Part shown: positions 21,746 to 34,201 of the stretch, one piece after another
How the letters are laid out: each line of letters begins with the position of its first letter
How positions within the stretch are numbered: position 1 is the first letter of the stretch
NCBI RefSeq assembly: GCF_027409185.1
Contig: NC_084462.1
Location: 17,459,577-17,523,576 of the forward strand
DNA length: 64,000 nt
Direction: 5' to 3'
Origin: Cynocephalus volans
Lineage: Eukaryota; Chordata; Mammalia; Dermoptera; Cynocephalidae
Position numbers and translations under genes: made by a program
Notes under the pieces: generated by a model
Told to the model about the DNA's origin: nothing
The model's database searches: none
The model's input: the letters and a program-made list of their open reading frames with translations, nothing else

Positions 21746-22970
21746 ATCCAGTCTGGATGAACTATCTGTGTCCCAGGAGGAAGACAAATGGGGGCAGAGA
21801 CCAGGAAGGACAGGCCTGCTCAGCAGGTGGGCTGGGAGCACGGGGCCAGGCGTGTGGAGGTCTGGTAGGTGCTGCCAAAGCCCCACCCATCGCGGCTCCT
21901 CTCTGTGCACACCAGCAGTCACAGGTACAGCTCTTGTACCAGTTGGCAGTGGCCCAAGGCAGGAGCCCTAGGCTCTGGTTGGCTGGCTTTCTCCTGCACC
22001 ACAGGGGAACCCCGAAGAGCCAGGGATTTTATACCCCCAAGGGCAACTCTTCCCTCTGAGGGACAAGAGCCAGTGGATACATACCCCAGCTTGGAATATT
22101 TGGAGCCCTGGTGGGACAGTTCCAAGTGGGGAGTCTCTCTCCTATGCGTCCTGCTGGGGCTGCCTCGGTGGTACCCTGCTCACTCACTTCAACCTGTACT
22201 GGCATTCCACTCTCACCTGCTTCATTCCCCCACTCCCTCCCTGTGCTTCCCAAATATGCCACCTGCACCCACATCTCAGGGTCTGCTTTTAGGGAGCCCA
22301 CGCTGAGGCAGGAAGTCTTTGCATAGGACTCCTGCTCTGGGGGGAGGCAGCGCAGTGGTTTCTGGGGACTCTGGGTCAAGAGAGCCTTTTTGCTAAGACC
22401 TACACATACATTCTGAGAGGTCAAGCAGTGCAGGAATTGACACAAGCACATGACACTTTGGGCAGAAATAGAATTTGTGACTTTTTTTCCTCCGCGTGCT
22501 TAGAATTGGGCCGAGGGTACTACTCAGAAGGAAACCTGGCATGAGAGAGAATCAGGTGGAATGTTCCTGGATTTTCCCAAATGGAAAAGGAAATTGAGTC
22601 ATTAAGACTCATAAAAATGCAGCTGATTTCTTACTTTCCTAAGAACAACTACACAGTCACTTTTCTCAGCTCACTGTATTCCCAGCTGCCAATAGATTAA
22701 AAAACCCTCCGTGCCTGTGAGAGGCCAGAGCCTCCGCTTGCCCCAGAACATGGCTGCATCCTGCCACGCGGTGGGTGTCAGCGCAGCAGATGTTTCCCTG
22801 TGTGGGAGAAGCTCCTCCGACAGGAACGCAATTCCTCATACAACTAGAAAAAGAATCTGCAGGAATAGATACCGGACTAGGAAGAGATTCCCTCCCTATC
22901 TTCTCTGCCACAGTGTTCTTTTACCACTGGTTTCAGACAGTGGGAAGAAAGGAGGATGTTCTTTGTGTGT
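21746..22970. other. Intergenic sequence, no gene seen
   Basis: Single-copy sequence. Open frames at 21869-22306 and on the reverse strand overlap each other and have no splice or family support. Confidence 0.45.
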
Positions 22971-22971
22971 T

Positions 22972-23412
22972 TATCAGTGCCCTAGAGCTGCCCTAACAAA
23001 TGACCACAGACTAGGTGGCTAAGAACAACAGAGATGTATTCTCTCATAGTTTTGCAGTCCAGGAGTCCCAGATCAAGGTGTCAGCAGGGCCACGCTCCCT
23101 CTGAAGGTGCTGGGGAAAGATCTGTCCCAGCCTCTCTCCCACTTCTGGTGGTTCCTTGGCTTGTGACAGCATCTCTGATCCTCCCACAGTGTCCTCCTTG
23201 TGTGCATGTCTGGCTCTTCACATGGTGTTCTTTTTATAAGGACACCAGTCATAGAGGATTAGGGGTCCACCCTACTCCAGCATGACTTCATCTTAACTAA
23301 TTACATCTGCAATGCCCCATTTCCAAATATGGTCACATTCCTACTTAGGGTTAGGACTTCAACATATGAATTTTGGAGTGGGGATGGGATAACACAATTC
23401 AACCTATAACAT
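22972..23412 (-). mobile_element. MLT1-type MaLR LTR
   Basis: Reverse MLT1: AACAAATGACCACAGACTAG, CATTTCCAAATATGGTCACA, and end AATTCAACCTATAACA. Confidence 0.85.
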
Positions 23413-24966
23413 GTGGAGACAAGAAAGATAGAAAAAGGCAGCCTGGGGTCACAGGTGTATAAGTATGTTTGTCAAGAGCACTCAGATGTGAACTGGATTC
23501 ATTGCAGAGGTGACAAGTAATTAGTTGCATAAATGCATTATTTGTTTTTCATTTGTCTAAATATATACAAAGAGATTTGTTACGTTTAACTTGTTAAAAT
23601 GTCTAAAAATGTTGTTTTCTACTATCCCTTTATTCAGCCTTTTATAAACTATTTTTTAAATGATTTCAAATATATATTTTTAAAAGTGGGTCCACTGGAT
23701 CCAAGTGGTAAATGAAGATTATAATTTTTTCTGGTATACTGAGGGTTAAAGTTGAATTAAAAGTTGAAAACTTGTGTTCCTTACACCCAAGTTACCAATA
23801 CATGAAAAACCTGGGCTGGGACAGTACGCAGTCTGAATCCATTTGTTCTTTTGACCACATTTGTGACATCAAAATGCTTTTAATTGTCCCACCCAGAGCC
23901 TCCTCCTCCCTTAGCCAGCATGAGTCATTCCTGGACGGGGAAATTTCTCAGACTGGCTGCTTTGTTCTGCCCATCGGGGCTGTGACCCCAGCTGGAGCGT
24001 AAGAGCCCCGAAACGACCCCGTTTCCAAGTACAGTCACATTCTTAGTTAGGGTTGACTTGGGTTACTTTCCGAGCCTCAGTTTTCCCATCTGTACAATGG
24101 GGACAGTAATGCCCACCTGCCTCCCTCAGAGAGTTACCTTGAATGTGAATGTGAGATGGAATGAGTGTTGAGACTCAAGAGCTTGTGTTACATGTAAGGC
24201 AAAAATCAGGTAAGATCAATATTACCCTTGAACATCTCAAGTCGTCTATACAGTGCAGATTTCATGCTGTTTAAAACATCTGCCCTTTACGATAATGCAG
24301 TAAATGTGAGAACCCCTGAGCTAGACTCAGGAAGGCACCAAAGAAGGACTCCAGGCAGAGGTGTGGGTGTTCCAGCAACTTTAAGAGAACCACACTGGGG
24401 ACTGGTGCTGTAACAGAGGATGTATGAAGACCTCTGCTCTGCTCTGCCACCTGTAGCATCAACCCTGTACTGTGACCTTACCTGGGATTCCAGCATCTTA
24501 TATAAGATAGAGGCTAAATTCAGCCCTGCATGCATTCAATGTGCTAATGAGGTCACTCCACTAGAAACGTCCTGGGTTTTTGTTATTTAGTTGTTTTGAG
24601 GCTTCGTTGCAAGAGGAGGAGGGTGTGCAGGCAGATTCAAGAGTCTGACCCAGAGAGATGGGTGAGGAGGAAATATCCTGTGGAAAATGGAGAACTCATG
24701 GGGTTTTCCCAGAGAGGAGAGGCATAAAGTCAGGGTGGCCCAATGGGATACTTGGAAGGGAATAAGTTCCCCAATTCAGAGATATACAAGAAGGGGTGAG
24801 ACCCCTGGGTTAAGAGTGGCATATTGGTGACAGGAGTATCAGATGGCAGGAGTTTTAACATCACTCAGGCTCCTTGTCCTGAGAATGGGGCACTCTAATT
24901 CCACCAAGGGTGCAGGGACTCTCATCCCCTGTTCTGGCTTGTCCTTTCTGATGTTTTTGCACAGAT
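23413..24966. other. Intergenic sequence with one MIR
   Basis: A sense MIR piece lies at about 24055-24195 (CCTCAGTTTTCCCATCTGTA). The remainder appears single-copy. Confidence 0.5.
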
Positions 24967-25312
24967 CAGGTCTTAGTCTGTTCAGGCTCTATAACAGAGT
25001 ACCATAGACTGGGTGGCTTATAAACAGCAGGCATTTATTTCTCATAAGATCACAAGATCAAGGTGCCAGCATGGTCAGGCTCTCTTCCAGGCCGCAGACT
25101 GCAGACTTGTCTTGTTTCTTCACATGGTGGAAAGAGGGTGAAAGGGATCCCTGGGGTCCCTTGTATAAAGGCACTAATCCCATTTGTGAGGCCTCTGCCC
25201 CCATGACCTAACTATCTCTCAAAGGCTCCACCTCCTAAGACCATCACCTTGGTGGGTATGACTTCAACACACGACTTTGGTGGGGGACACTGCAGTTAGT
25301 CTGTGAGTGGAT
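24967..25312 (-). mobile_element. MLT1/MST-type MaLR LTR
   Basis: TCTTAGTCTGTTCAGGCTCT, ACCATAGACTGGGTGGCTTA and ACTTCAACACACGACTTTGG, reverse orientation. Confidence 0.85.
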
Positions 25313-25739
25313 CAACAGTTCTTAGGTATAACTCAACCAGTGGCCTCCTCCCTGGGGATCCCCAAGGCTTCCTGTCCATAACTCTACGGTAGCCCTTGGC
25401 ACATGGAATTAATCAGGGGTCAGGGGGTGGGGGAAACTGGGTTTCAATCAGTGCTCTGAAAGCTCCTAAAGCCAGGGCCCAGGTCCACCCTACCTTGGTC
25501 CCTCTGAGACCCGCACGGGCCTGGCTCAGAGTCTGTCCTGTCCCTCCCTTTGGGGGCTACTGTTGCCTCCAGAATGAAATGTAGCCTCCACAGCATCTGG
25601 GCCTCTACTGGCTATTCCAGCGACCAGGAGAGTAAAGCAGGAAGAGGTAGCGAGGGTTTGGCAGGACTGGGGTGAGGGTGAGGTGCACAGGTTTGGCTGC
25701 ATGGCCCCCTAGGATGATGACCCCTATGGGGGTCACTTG

Positions 25740-26215
25740 CATGTCACTTCAGCTACCATAATGATGACTCTGGTGCTCACATCTGCAGCCTGGACTCCTT
25801 TCCCTTGGGTTCAAGATGCAAACTTCCAACTGTCTCTTGCAAGTGTGATGTCTTATGGGCATCTCCAGCTCAGCACATACAATTCCAAGGTCATTGAGTT
25901 TGCTTCCCCAAAATGTGCTCCTCCAGGGTTTCCTGTCTGTCATGATGGCCCCACCATCCACCATCCAGAAACCTGGGCATCATTCTTGCCTCTTCTCCTT
26001 CCTCCCTCCCTCAGGTGATCCCCAAACCTGCCCTATGTATTCTATCTGCCCTCCCCCAAATCTCTCTTGGATCGTCTTCCCTCCATCTCTTCTCCCACTG
26101 CCCGAGTCTAAGACCCCATCATGCCCATTGGGCTGCTGCAGTGCCTCCTATCCTGTCTCTCAGCAGAAACCCTGGGAGGTGCCAGCACTTTGTGCCTCTC
26201 TCCATGTGCACAGCC
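25740..26215 (+). repeat. L2 fragment
   Basis: Decayed L2 sense pattern with pyrimidine-rich text (CATTCTTGCCTCTTCTCCTT) and CATTGGGCTGCTGCAGTGCC. Confidence 0.45.
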
Positions 26216-26224
26216 GCTGTAGAG

Positions 26225-26352
26225 GCAGAGGTTATTATTTCAGGCATTATACAGATAAGGAACCTGAAGCTTACAGAGGTGGGATGACCTGCCCAAAGTC
26301 ACACGGCTGGTGGGCAACAGCCTCAGTGTCCAGGTCTGGGTTCTGACACTAC
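26225..26352 (-). repeat. MIR fragment
   Basis: ACAGATAAGGAACCTGAAGC and GCCCAAAGTCACACGGCTGG. Confidence 0.8.
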
Positions 26353-26958
26353 TTTATTACCCATATCGCCCTGCAGGACATAGGAATTGGAAATACTGCA
26401 GCAAGCTGAGGCTAGGGATGGGGTGGGGAGGGACAAGCTCATGATTAATCAGGAGGATTCCTCTGTCCATTCTCATGGATTTTCATATTATCCCCAAAGA
26501 AGTTCAGTTGTATTTTCAATTTACACACTCTTCTTTCTTTTTTCTTTTCTTATCTTACTGATGCTCATGCCGATTTGGGGCCCACAAGTCATTTGAACGT
26601 CCCAGCAGCCTCTATCAGTGGCAGCTGACATTTCCTGGCTGATATCCTGCCCAAGCCACAGTTCCTTCTATCTTTCCTCTGTTGCAACCCTGGTTATGAA
26701 ACCTGAAATAGCAGTAGTTGGTAAGGGACATCAAAATACCTCAAGCTGAAACACAGAGACTGAGCCAGGCGATGATTGGCCCTGGGGAGGTTGCAGCCAA
26801 CGAAGCTGTTTTGGGAAGGGCAGCCACTGGGGCCTCCCATCTTGGAGGAGCTCAGAGCCTAGACAATGAGGAGGCTAAAGTCACCATGGTGGGGCAACTC
26901 CAGGGCAGAGCTGACCTGCAGCAGGTGCTCTCTAGGCCAAGAAAGTCACTGGACTGTA
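26353..26958. other. Intergenic sequence, no gene seen
   Basis: Single-copy sequence; no exon supported. Confidence 0.45.
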
Positions 26959-26959
26959 G

Positions 26960-27118
26960 TGTCGCTCTGGCTTTGGAGCCCAAAGTTTGGATTCTGGTCC
27001 CGACTCTGTCACTTACACAGCTGTCTGTCTTTGGCTAGTTGGTTAACTTCTCTGAGCCCCTGCTTCCTTATCTATAAATGAGATAATATGTAGCTACTTC
27101 AGAGAGAGTAAGTAAAAA
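26960..27118 (+). repeat. MIR fragment
   Basis: Sense MIR: GACTCTGTCACTTACACAGC, TCTGAGCCCCTGCTTCCTTA. Confidence 0.75.
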
Positions 27119-27184
27119 TGTACCTGTAGGTTGCTAATGTAAGAAGTGTGTGTGTGTTTTAAAGGGAAGTGAAACTTTGACATA

Positions 27185-27345
27185 AGAGTGACCACTTTAA
27201 AAGGAACAATCTGGTGGCATTTAGTACATACACATCATTGTGCAATCATCTCTATCTAGTTCCAGAACATTTTTGTCACCCCAAAAGGGGACCTGCCACC
27301 CATTACAAAGTTGCTCCCTATTTCCTCCCCCACCCCCAGTAGGGA
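27185..27345 (-). repeat. L1 3' UTR fragment
   Basis: GGTGGCATTTAGTACATACA and TCTAGTTCCAGAACATTTTT, an antisense old-L1 pattern. Confidence 0.7.
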
Positions 27346-29399
27346 GTGGTCTTTATTATAGCTATAAGGCCCTGTCCACTGAGTCCCTCTGTTGTGGCGC
27401 TCACCAAATGGCTTTTGGAGCTTTGTTTAAATTCCCAGGATGGTTTTTGCTAGTGTGAGATTCTGGCTCTGAGGCATTAGAATCTCTATTTAATTCAGAT
27501 AAACCTTTACCAACCCTGCCAGGTGCTGGGTCTTAGTAACTCATGGAGTAACTTAAAAATTCACAACATGCTCTATCCTTGCGGAGTCCAAGAAGTCTTG
27601 CTGTAACTAAACATTTAAAATTTTTCTTTCTGTGTCTCACTCTGAATTGAGAAGGGAATCTTTTTATCTTATCAAGGGGACAACCATAACTCTCTCTGGA
27701 GACCACCATTTCAGGGGATAGTTTGGGAATCGCTGGACTAGTGGAAATGGTAGCTGAGCACCTCTGAAGGCAAGCCCTCTGGGTACATGATTTCATTTAA
27801 TTATCATTATGCACCACTTCTTAGCAATTAACAAAATCTCAGCTGGGGGAAGATGACATTTTAAAACATTTTTTAAATGGAGGTATAATCTACATATAAA
27901 ATTTGTATTTTGAAAAACCCATAGTCATGGGAGTATTACCACATCGCCATCAAGACATAGAACAGTGCTATCACCCCTAAAATTTCCTCATGCCCCTTCA
28001 TAGTTGCTATGGGTTAAATGTGTCCTGCAAAAGTTCATGTATTGGAAACTTGACCCCCATTGTAACAGTGTTAAGAGGGTGAGAAATCCAATTATGATAT
28101 TTGAAAGGTGGAGCCTTTAAGAGGTGATTAAATTGTGAGGACTGTTTCCTCCTGAATGGACTGGTCCATTCATGCAGTAATGGGTGTGGTTCTGATGGCT
28201 TTAGGAGAGCAAGTGAGAGGGTCAGCTCTCTCCTGCTCAGTGCTTTCTCACCATGTGACACCCTGCGTAGCCATGGGACTCTCACTCCACCAAGAAGGCC
28301 CTCACCAGATGTGTTCCTCGGACCTTGAACTCCCCAGCCTCCAAACCTGTAAGAAATAAATTTTAATTCTTTATAAAGTGCTCCTTTCCAGGTATTTTGT
28401 TATAAGCAACAGAAATGGACTAATACAGAAAACTGGTACCTAGAAGTGGGGTGTCGTTAATAACAAATACCTGAAAATGTAGAAGCAGCTTTGGAACTGG
28501 GTGATTGGCAGAGGCTGGAAGAATTTGGAGGAACAGGCTAGAAAAAGCCTAGACGCTGGTGAGGGCTTAGAAGACAAGAAGAATAGGGAAAGTTTGAAGC
28601 TTCTTTGAGACTGGTTAATTGGTGGTGATCAAAATGCTGATAGAAATATGGACAGTAAAGACCATTCTGAGAAGGTCTCAGATGAAAATGAGCAAGAGCT
28701 TATTGGAAACTAGAGCAATAGAGTTGCAAAGAACTTGGTTCCATTCTGTTCATGCCCCAAAGTTTTATGGAATGTGGACCTTACAAGTGATGAGCCAGGG
28801 TATTTGGTGGAAGATATTTCTAAGCAGCAAAGCATCCAGGCAGCTGTGTGGCTACTTGTAACAGCCTATGCTGAGTTATGGCAGCAAAGACATGATGTAA
28901 AGACAGAATTTATAATTAAAAAGGAAGTAGAGGGTAAGAAATTGGAAAACTCTCAGCCTGACCACATAAAGAGTGAAAAGGTATCTTTGGTAGAGGAAAC
29001 CAAGGGTGTAGTCCAGTGACCATTTGCTAAAGAGATCAGGACAGAAAGAAGGGATTATCAAGAGAATGGAAGAAAGACCTTGAAGGCATTTCAGAGATCT
29101 TCGAGGCTGCCCCTCCCATCACAGGACCTGAAGCCCAGGGAGATAGAATGGTTTTGGGAACAGGCTTGGGGCACCCTCCACGGGTTCACTGCCCAGGGCC
29201 ACTCCAGGACTCTGCTCCCTGCATCAGACCCCAGCTACTCCTGCCATGGCTAAATTGGCCCCAGGTGCTGCTGGACCCACAGCTTCAGAAAATACAAGCT
29301 GGAATCCTTGGTGGTGTCCACGTGGTGTTGTCTGCAGGCTCAAACAATGCCAGGGCTGTGGAGGCTTGGCAGCATCAGTTACTGAATCCAAGTCTGGCT

Positions 29400-30060
29400 G
29401 CCAGCTCCAAACATACAAATAAACAAAAAACAACTCAAAAGTCAAGTACTGGTGGAACAGGAGGTCAGCTTTTATTCAGGAGTACCGGTGACCTGAGGAG
29501 AGATATTAGGCTAACCCATTTCTCTGGTAAACCTGAAGGAGAATGCTAGACTAAAGCCATCTCCAAAACTCAGATTTACTGAAGGGTTCTTTTAAAGAGG
29601 GGGTTGAGGGAATGGAACATGGGAAATGAAAAGCAAGACAGAAGGGGACGTGAGCTGTGGGGGCTCCGTGCAAGAGCCAGGTGGAAGTCCTTGCCAAGGC
29701 TCTGTCTTGTTTTCCTTGACGTCATCTTAGGGTCCTGCTAGATTTTGATTTGCTTCAGGATGGAATCAGCATAGCTTCATTTGTATCTTTGGTTTCTCAG
29801 GGTATAGATAGCACATGTCTCACTGCAAGTTTGCAACTCCAGGCTGACTGGAAAACAACTTTACATTGATGTAAATAATGTCATATTGCACCATAACCAA
29901 GGTTCAAAATATCAAATGGCTACAGGAAAAGAGGGAACTCAGAGAAAGCATGCTAAGAAAAAACAAAACAAAACAAAACAAAACTCTGTCTTTTAAAATT
30001 TGCCTCCAGCCCAGGAAGTTTTAAGTTCCAACATGGCTTCAGTCCTGCTCACTCCAACAC
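29400..30060 (-). mobile_element. LTR-like insertion, family not assigned
   Basis: Foreign to the MaLR interior on both sides. Reverse strand carries a possible AATAAAAG signal near 29472. An (AAAAC)n run lies at 29958-29983. Boundaries are approximate. Confidence 0.4.
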
Positions 30061-30086
30061 ATCTACCCCGATTTCAAAAGATGTTT

Positions 30087-30174
30087 GGGCTGTCTGGTTA
30101 GCTCAGTTGGTTAAAGTGCGATGCTGATAACACCAAGGTCAAGGGTCTGGATACCTTTACTGGCCAGCCACCAA
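30087..30174 (+). mobile_element. Colugo SINE, monomer
   Basis: tRNA-like GGTTAGCTCAGTTGGTTAAA with ATGCTGATAACACCAAGG, no second monomer. Confidence 0.85.
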
Positions 30175-30414
30175 AATGTATGGAAAAGCCTGGGAGCCCA
30201 GGAAGAGATCTGTCACAGGGCAGAGTCACTGCAGAGAGCCTTCACTAGAGCAATGCCAAGCAGAAATGTGGGGTTGGAGTTGTAGCAGAGAACCCCTACC
30301 AGAGCCATGCCTAGTGGAGCCATGGGAGTGGGACCACCATGGAGACCCCAGAATTGTAGAGCTGCCAGAGTGGAACACCAGCCTAGGAGAGCTGAAGTTT
30401 GGGCTGAGACCAGG

Positions 30415-30880
30415 TGTATTAGTCAGGGTTCTCCAGAGAGAATTGCTCATGTGATTGTGAAGAAAAGTCCCACGATAGGCCGTCTGCAAACTGGATGCTG
30501 GTAGCGTGGCTCAGTCCAAGTCCGAATGCTTCAAAACCAGGGAAGCTGACGGTGTCCTTGGTGTAAGTCCTGGAACCCAAAAGTTGATGAGTTTCAAGCT
30601 CAGATGTCCACGGATAGGAGAGAAGAGTGTATCCCAGCTCCAGTGGATAGAGAGAGAGATTCACCTTTTTCCTCTGTCTTTTGTTCTCTCCTGGCCCCCA
30701 GGAGATTGGATGGTTCCTGCCCACATTGAAGGTGGGTCTTCCCCACCCAGTCCACTCAGGATCTCATACTAATCTCTTCTGGAAACACCCTCATGGACAC
30801 ATCTAAAAAGATAGCTTTACCAGGTTTCTCAGCAGTCTTTCATCTAATCAAATTGACACCTAGAATTAACCTTCATACCA
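30415..30880 (+). mobile_element. MLT2-like LTR inside the MaLR provirus
   Basis: TGTATTAGTCAGGGTTCTCC start and a TTGACACCTAGAATTAACCT end; middle resembles the copy at 18104-18800. It interrupts the MaLR interior at a CCAGG-type target (ACCAGG on the left, ACCAGG on the right). Confidence 0.75.
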
Positions 30881-31608
30881 GGAAAGCCACAGGAGTGGGG
30901 CTGCCCAAGAACTTGTAGGCCCAACTGCTCCTCACACCAATATGTACAGGATGCTGGACATGGAGTAAAGGGAGATCAGTCCCCACCTTTAAGATTTAAC
31001 ACCTGCCCTTCTGGGTTTAGGACTTGTTTAAGACCTGTCATCCCTTTCTTTTGGCCTATTTATCCCTTTTGGAATGGGAATATGTAGTCTATGCTTGTCC
31101 CACCACTGTATCTTGGAAGTAGATAATTTGTTGATTCACAGATGGGACTTTGGACTTCTGAGCTGAAACAAGTTAAGACTTTGGGCGATGGAATGAATGT
31201 ATTTGCCTTTGAGAAAGACATGAACTTTGGGAGCCAGGGGCAGAATGCTATGAATTACATGTGTCCTTTAAATGTTCATGTACTGGAAACTTGACCCCCA
31301 CTGTAACAGTGTTAAGACAGTGAAAAATCCAGTTATGGTTTCTGAAAGATGGGGCCTTTAAGAGGTGATTAGATTATGAGAACTGTGTCCTCCTGAATGG
31401 ATTGGTCCACTCATGGAGTAATGGGCGTGGTTCTGATGGCTTTAAAAGGAGAGCAAGTGAGAAGGTCAGCTCTCTCGCTCAGCCCATTCTTGCCATGTGA
31501 TACCCTGCTTTGTCATAGGACTCTGTCACCACCAAGAAGGCCCTTACCAGATGTGTTCCTTAACTTGGACTTCTCAGTCTCCAAAATTGTAAGAAATAAA
31601 TTTATTTC

Positions 31609-31772
31609 ACAACCACAACTACTTGAAGTTAATACGACAAGCAAACAGAAAGGACATTGTTGGGGGGAAGGGGGGGAGGGAGAAGGGAGGGAGGTTTTGG
31701 TGATGGGGAGCAATAATCAGCCACAATGTATATCGACAAAATAAAACTTAAAAAAAAAAAAAAGAAAGAAAG
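31609..31772 (+). mobile_element. Recent L1, 5'-truncated 3' end
   Basis: Last about 150 bases of the L1 3' UTR (CTACTTGAAGTTAATACGAC, G-rich tract, CAATGTATATCGACAAAATA) and poly-A, flanked by AAATTTATTTC on both sides (31598-31608, 31773-31783). It sits inside the 3' MaLR LTR. Confidence 0.9.
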
Positions 31773-32803
31773 AAATTTATTTCTTTATAAATTACCCAGT
31801 TCCAGCTATTCTGTTACAAGCAAAAGAAAGAGACTTATTAGTAGTCAACCCCTCCCCAACCCCAAGTCCCAGGAAAGCACCTGCTCCTATAGTTTTGCCC
31901 TTTCCAGAACATCTTCTAAATGAACTCACACAATATATAACATTTTGAAATTGGCTTCTTTTACTCAGCATAATGCATTCACAACTCATTTATGTTGTTG
32001 CAAGTATCAATCATTTGTTTCTTTTTATCGTTGAATAGTATTCTATCGTGTGGATGTATCGCCACTAATTCATTTAGCAGTTGCAGGATTTCAGCGTTGT
32101 TTCCAGTTTGGGGCAATTATAGATGAAGCCATCAAAACATTTACATACAGGTCTTTGTGGGAATACGAGTTTCCTTTATCTTAGGTAAATACCTAGGAGT
32201 GACTTGCTGGGTTGTCTGGTAGGTGTATTTTTAGCTTTATAAGAAACTGTCCAACTGTTCTCCAAGGAGGCTGTACCATTTTGCATTCCTACCGGCAATG
32301 TAGGAGAGCTACAGTTGCTCTGCATCCTTACCAGCATTTGGTATCATCAGTTTTTAAAATTTATTTCAACCATTCTAGTAAATATGTAATAGGAAGTACT
32401 TAAAAATGGTTTATTATGTAATTTTGGATACATACTCTTATGGGTTGAATTGTGTCTCTCCCCGCCACCCAAAGATACGGTGAACTCCTAAACTCTCATT
32501 TGTGACCAGCATTTCAGAATGTGACCTTATTTGGAGATGGGGTGAGTGTAAAACACACACCAGTTTCTCCTACTGTACTCTTACAACACGCTTCTAACAC
32601 CAGATGTGTGGGGATTCCTCCCCACCAGCAAGCCAGCCTGCAATTCTGCAGCGGACACCAGCTGGTCCTCTAATTCAATTCCAACACTATCTACCTGGAG
32701 ACAATGTCAGATCCCACAAATTAAGGGCTCAGTCCCCAAGACTGCCCCCACCACAGCTTCAACTGACCAGCTATAAATGGGGGTTCCCAAAACCCCCTCT
32801 TTG

Positions 32804-32967
32804 TTTTTTTTTTTAAGTTTTATTTTGTCGATATACATTGTGGCTGATTATTGCTCCCCATCACCAAAACCTCCCTCCCTTCTCCCCCCCCCAACAATGT
32901 CCTTTCTGTTTGCTTGTCGTATCGACTTCAAGTAGTTGTGGTTGTTATATCTTCTTCCCCCCCCCCG

Positions 32968-33019
<52 letters not shown>

Positions 33020-34201
33020 TTATATATTAATTTTTAGCTCCCACCAATAAGTGAGAACATGTGGTATTTCTCTTTCTGTGCCTGACTTGTTTCACTTAAT
33101 ATAATTCTCTCAAGGTCCATCCATGTTGTTGCAAATGGCAGTATTTCATTCGTTTTTATAGCTGAGTAGTATTCCATTGTGTAGATGTACCACATTTTCC
33201 GTATCCACTCATCTGATGATGGACATTTGGGCTGGTTCCAACTCTTGGCTATTGTAAAGAGTGCTGCGATGAACATTGGGGAACAGGTATACCTTTGACT
33301 TGATGATTTCCATTCCTCTGGGTATATTCCCAACAGTGGGACAGCTGGGTCGTATGGTAGATCTATCTGCAATTGTTTGAGGAACCTCCATACTATTTTC
33401 CATAGAGGCTGCACCATTTTGAAGTCCCACCAACAATGTATGAGAGTTCCTTTTTCTCCGCAACCTCGCCAGCATTTATCGTTCAGAGTCTTTTGGATTT
33501 TAGCCATCCTAACTGGGGTTAGATGGTATCTCAGTGTGGTTTTGATTTGCATTTCCCGGATGCTGAGTGATGTTGAGCATTTTTTCATATGTCTGTTGGC
33601 CATTTGGATATCTTCCTTAGAGAAATGCCTACTTAGCTCTTTTGCCCATTTTTTAATTGGGTTGCTTGTTTTCTTCTTGTAAAGTTGTTTGAGTTCCTTA
33701 TATATTCTGGATATTAATCCTTTGTCAGATGTATATTTTGCAAATATTTTCTCCCACTCTGTTGGTTGTCTTTTAACTCTGTTGTTTCTTTTGCTGTGCA
33801 GAAGCTTTTTAGTTTGATATAATCCCATTTGTTTATTTTTCCTTTGGTTGCCCATGCTTTTGGGGTCGTATTCATGAAGTCTGTGCCCAGTCCTATTTCC
33901 TGAAGTGTTTCTCCTATGTTTTCTTTAAGAAGTTTTATTGTTTCAGGGTGTATATTTAAATCCTTAATCCATTTTGAGTTGATTTTAGTATACGGTGAGA
34001 GGTATGGATCTAGTTTCATTCTCCTGCATATGGATATCCAGTTATCCCAGCACCATTTGCTGAAGAGACAGTCCCTTCCCCAGTGAATAGGCTTGGTGCC
34101 TTTGTCAAATATCAGATGGAAGTAAGTGTGTGGGTTGATTTCTGGATTCTCTATTCTATTCCATTGGTCAGTGTGTCTGTTTTTATGCCAGTACCATACT
34201 G
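32804..34201 (-). mobile_element. Recent colugo L1, 5'-truncated, end of ORF2 and 3' UTR
   Basis: Poly-A appears as T run at 32804-32814. A 16-bp perfect duplication (CAAAACCCCCTCTTTG) flanks it at 32788-32803 and 34202-34217. ORF2 C-terminal sequence is readable over 33034-33855 ([36 protein letters not shown]), with a frame change near 33715-33855 and more ORF2 beyond. A (GT)n run lies at 32970-33017 in the 3' UTR. It is a dead, truncated copy. Confidence 0.95.
32970..33017. repeat. (GT)n microsatellite in L1 3' UTR
   Basis: Pure GT run of about 24 units. Confidence 0.95.

Larger units (their letters stand above)
28005..31840 (+). mobile_element. MST/THE1-type MaLR provirus with both LTRs
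   Basis: The 5' LTR is 28005-28427 (TGCTATGGGTTAAATG to GGACTAATACA) and the 3' LTR 31246-31840 is clearly the same sequence. The 4-5-base ATAGT/GTAGT repeats flank it. The interior (28428-31245) is non-coding MaLR internal sequence with no functional retroviral genes, as is normal for this non-autonomous family. It has itself been hit by an unassigned LTR, a SINE, an MLT2-like LTR and an L1 end. Confidence 0.85.
27862..32402 (-). repeat. Old L1 split by a MaLR provirus
   Basis: 27862-28004 and 31846-32402 join into one antisense L1 3' segment: CCTCATGCCCCTTCATAGT on the left continues as AGTCAACCCCTCCCCAACC on the right. The MaLR provirus sits between them. Confidence 0.82.

Noticed and set aside
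33034..33855. 273-residue reverse-strand open frame as a host gene
   Set aside because: It is the end of L1 ORF2 in a truncated insertion with a frame change; not a host gene.
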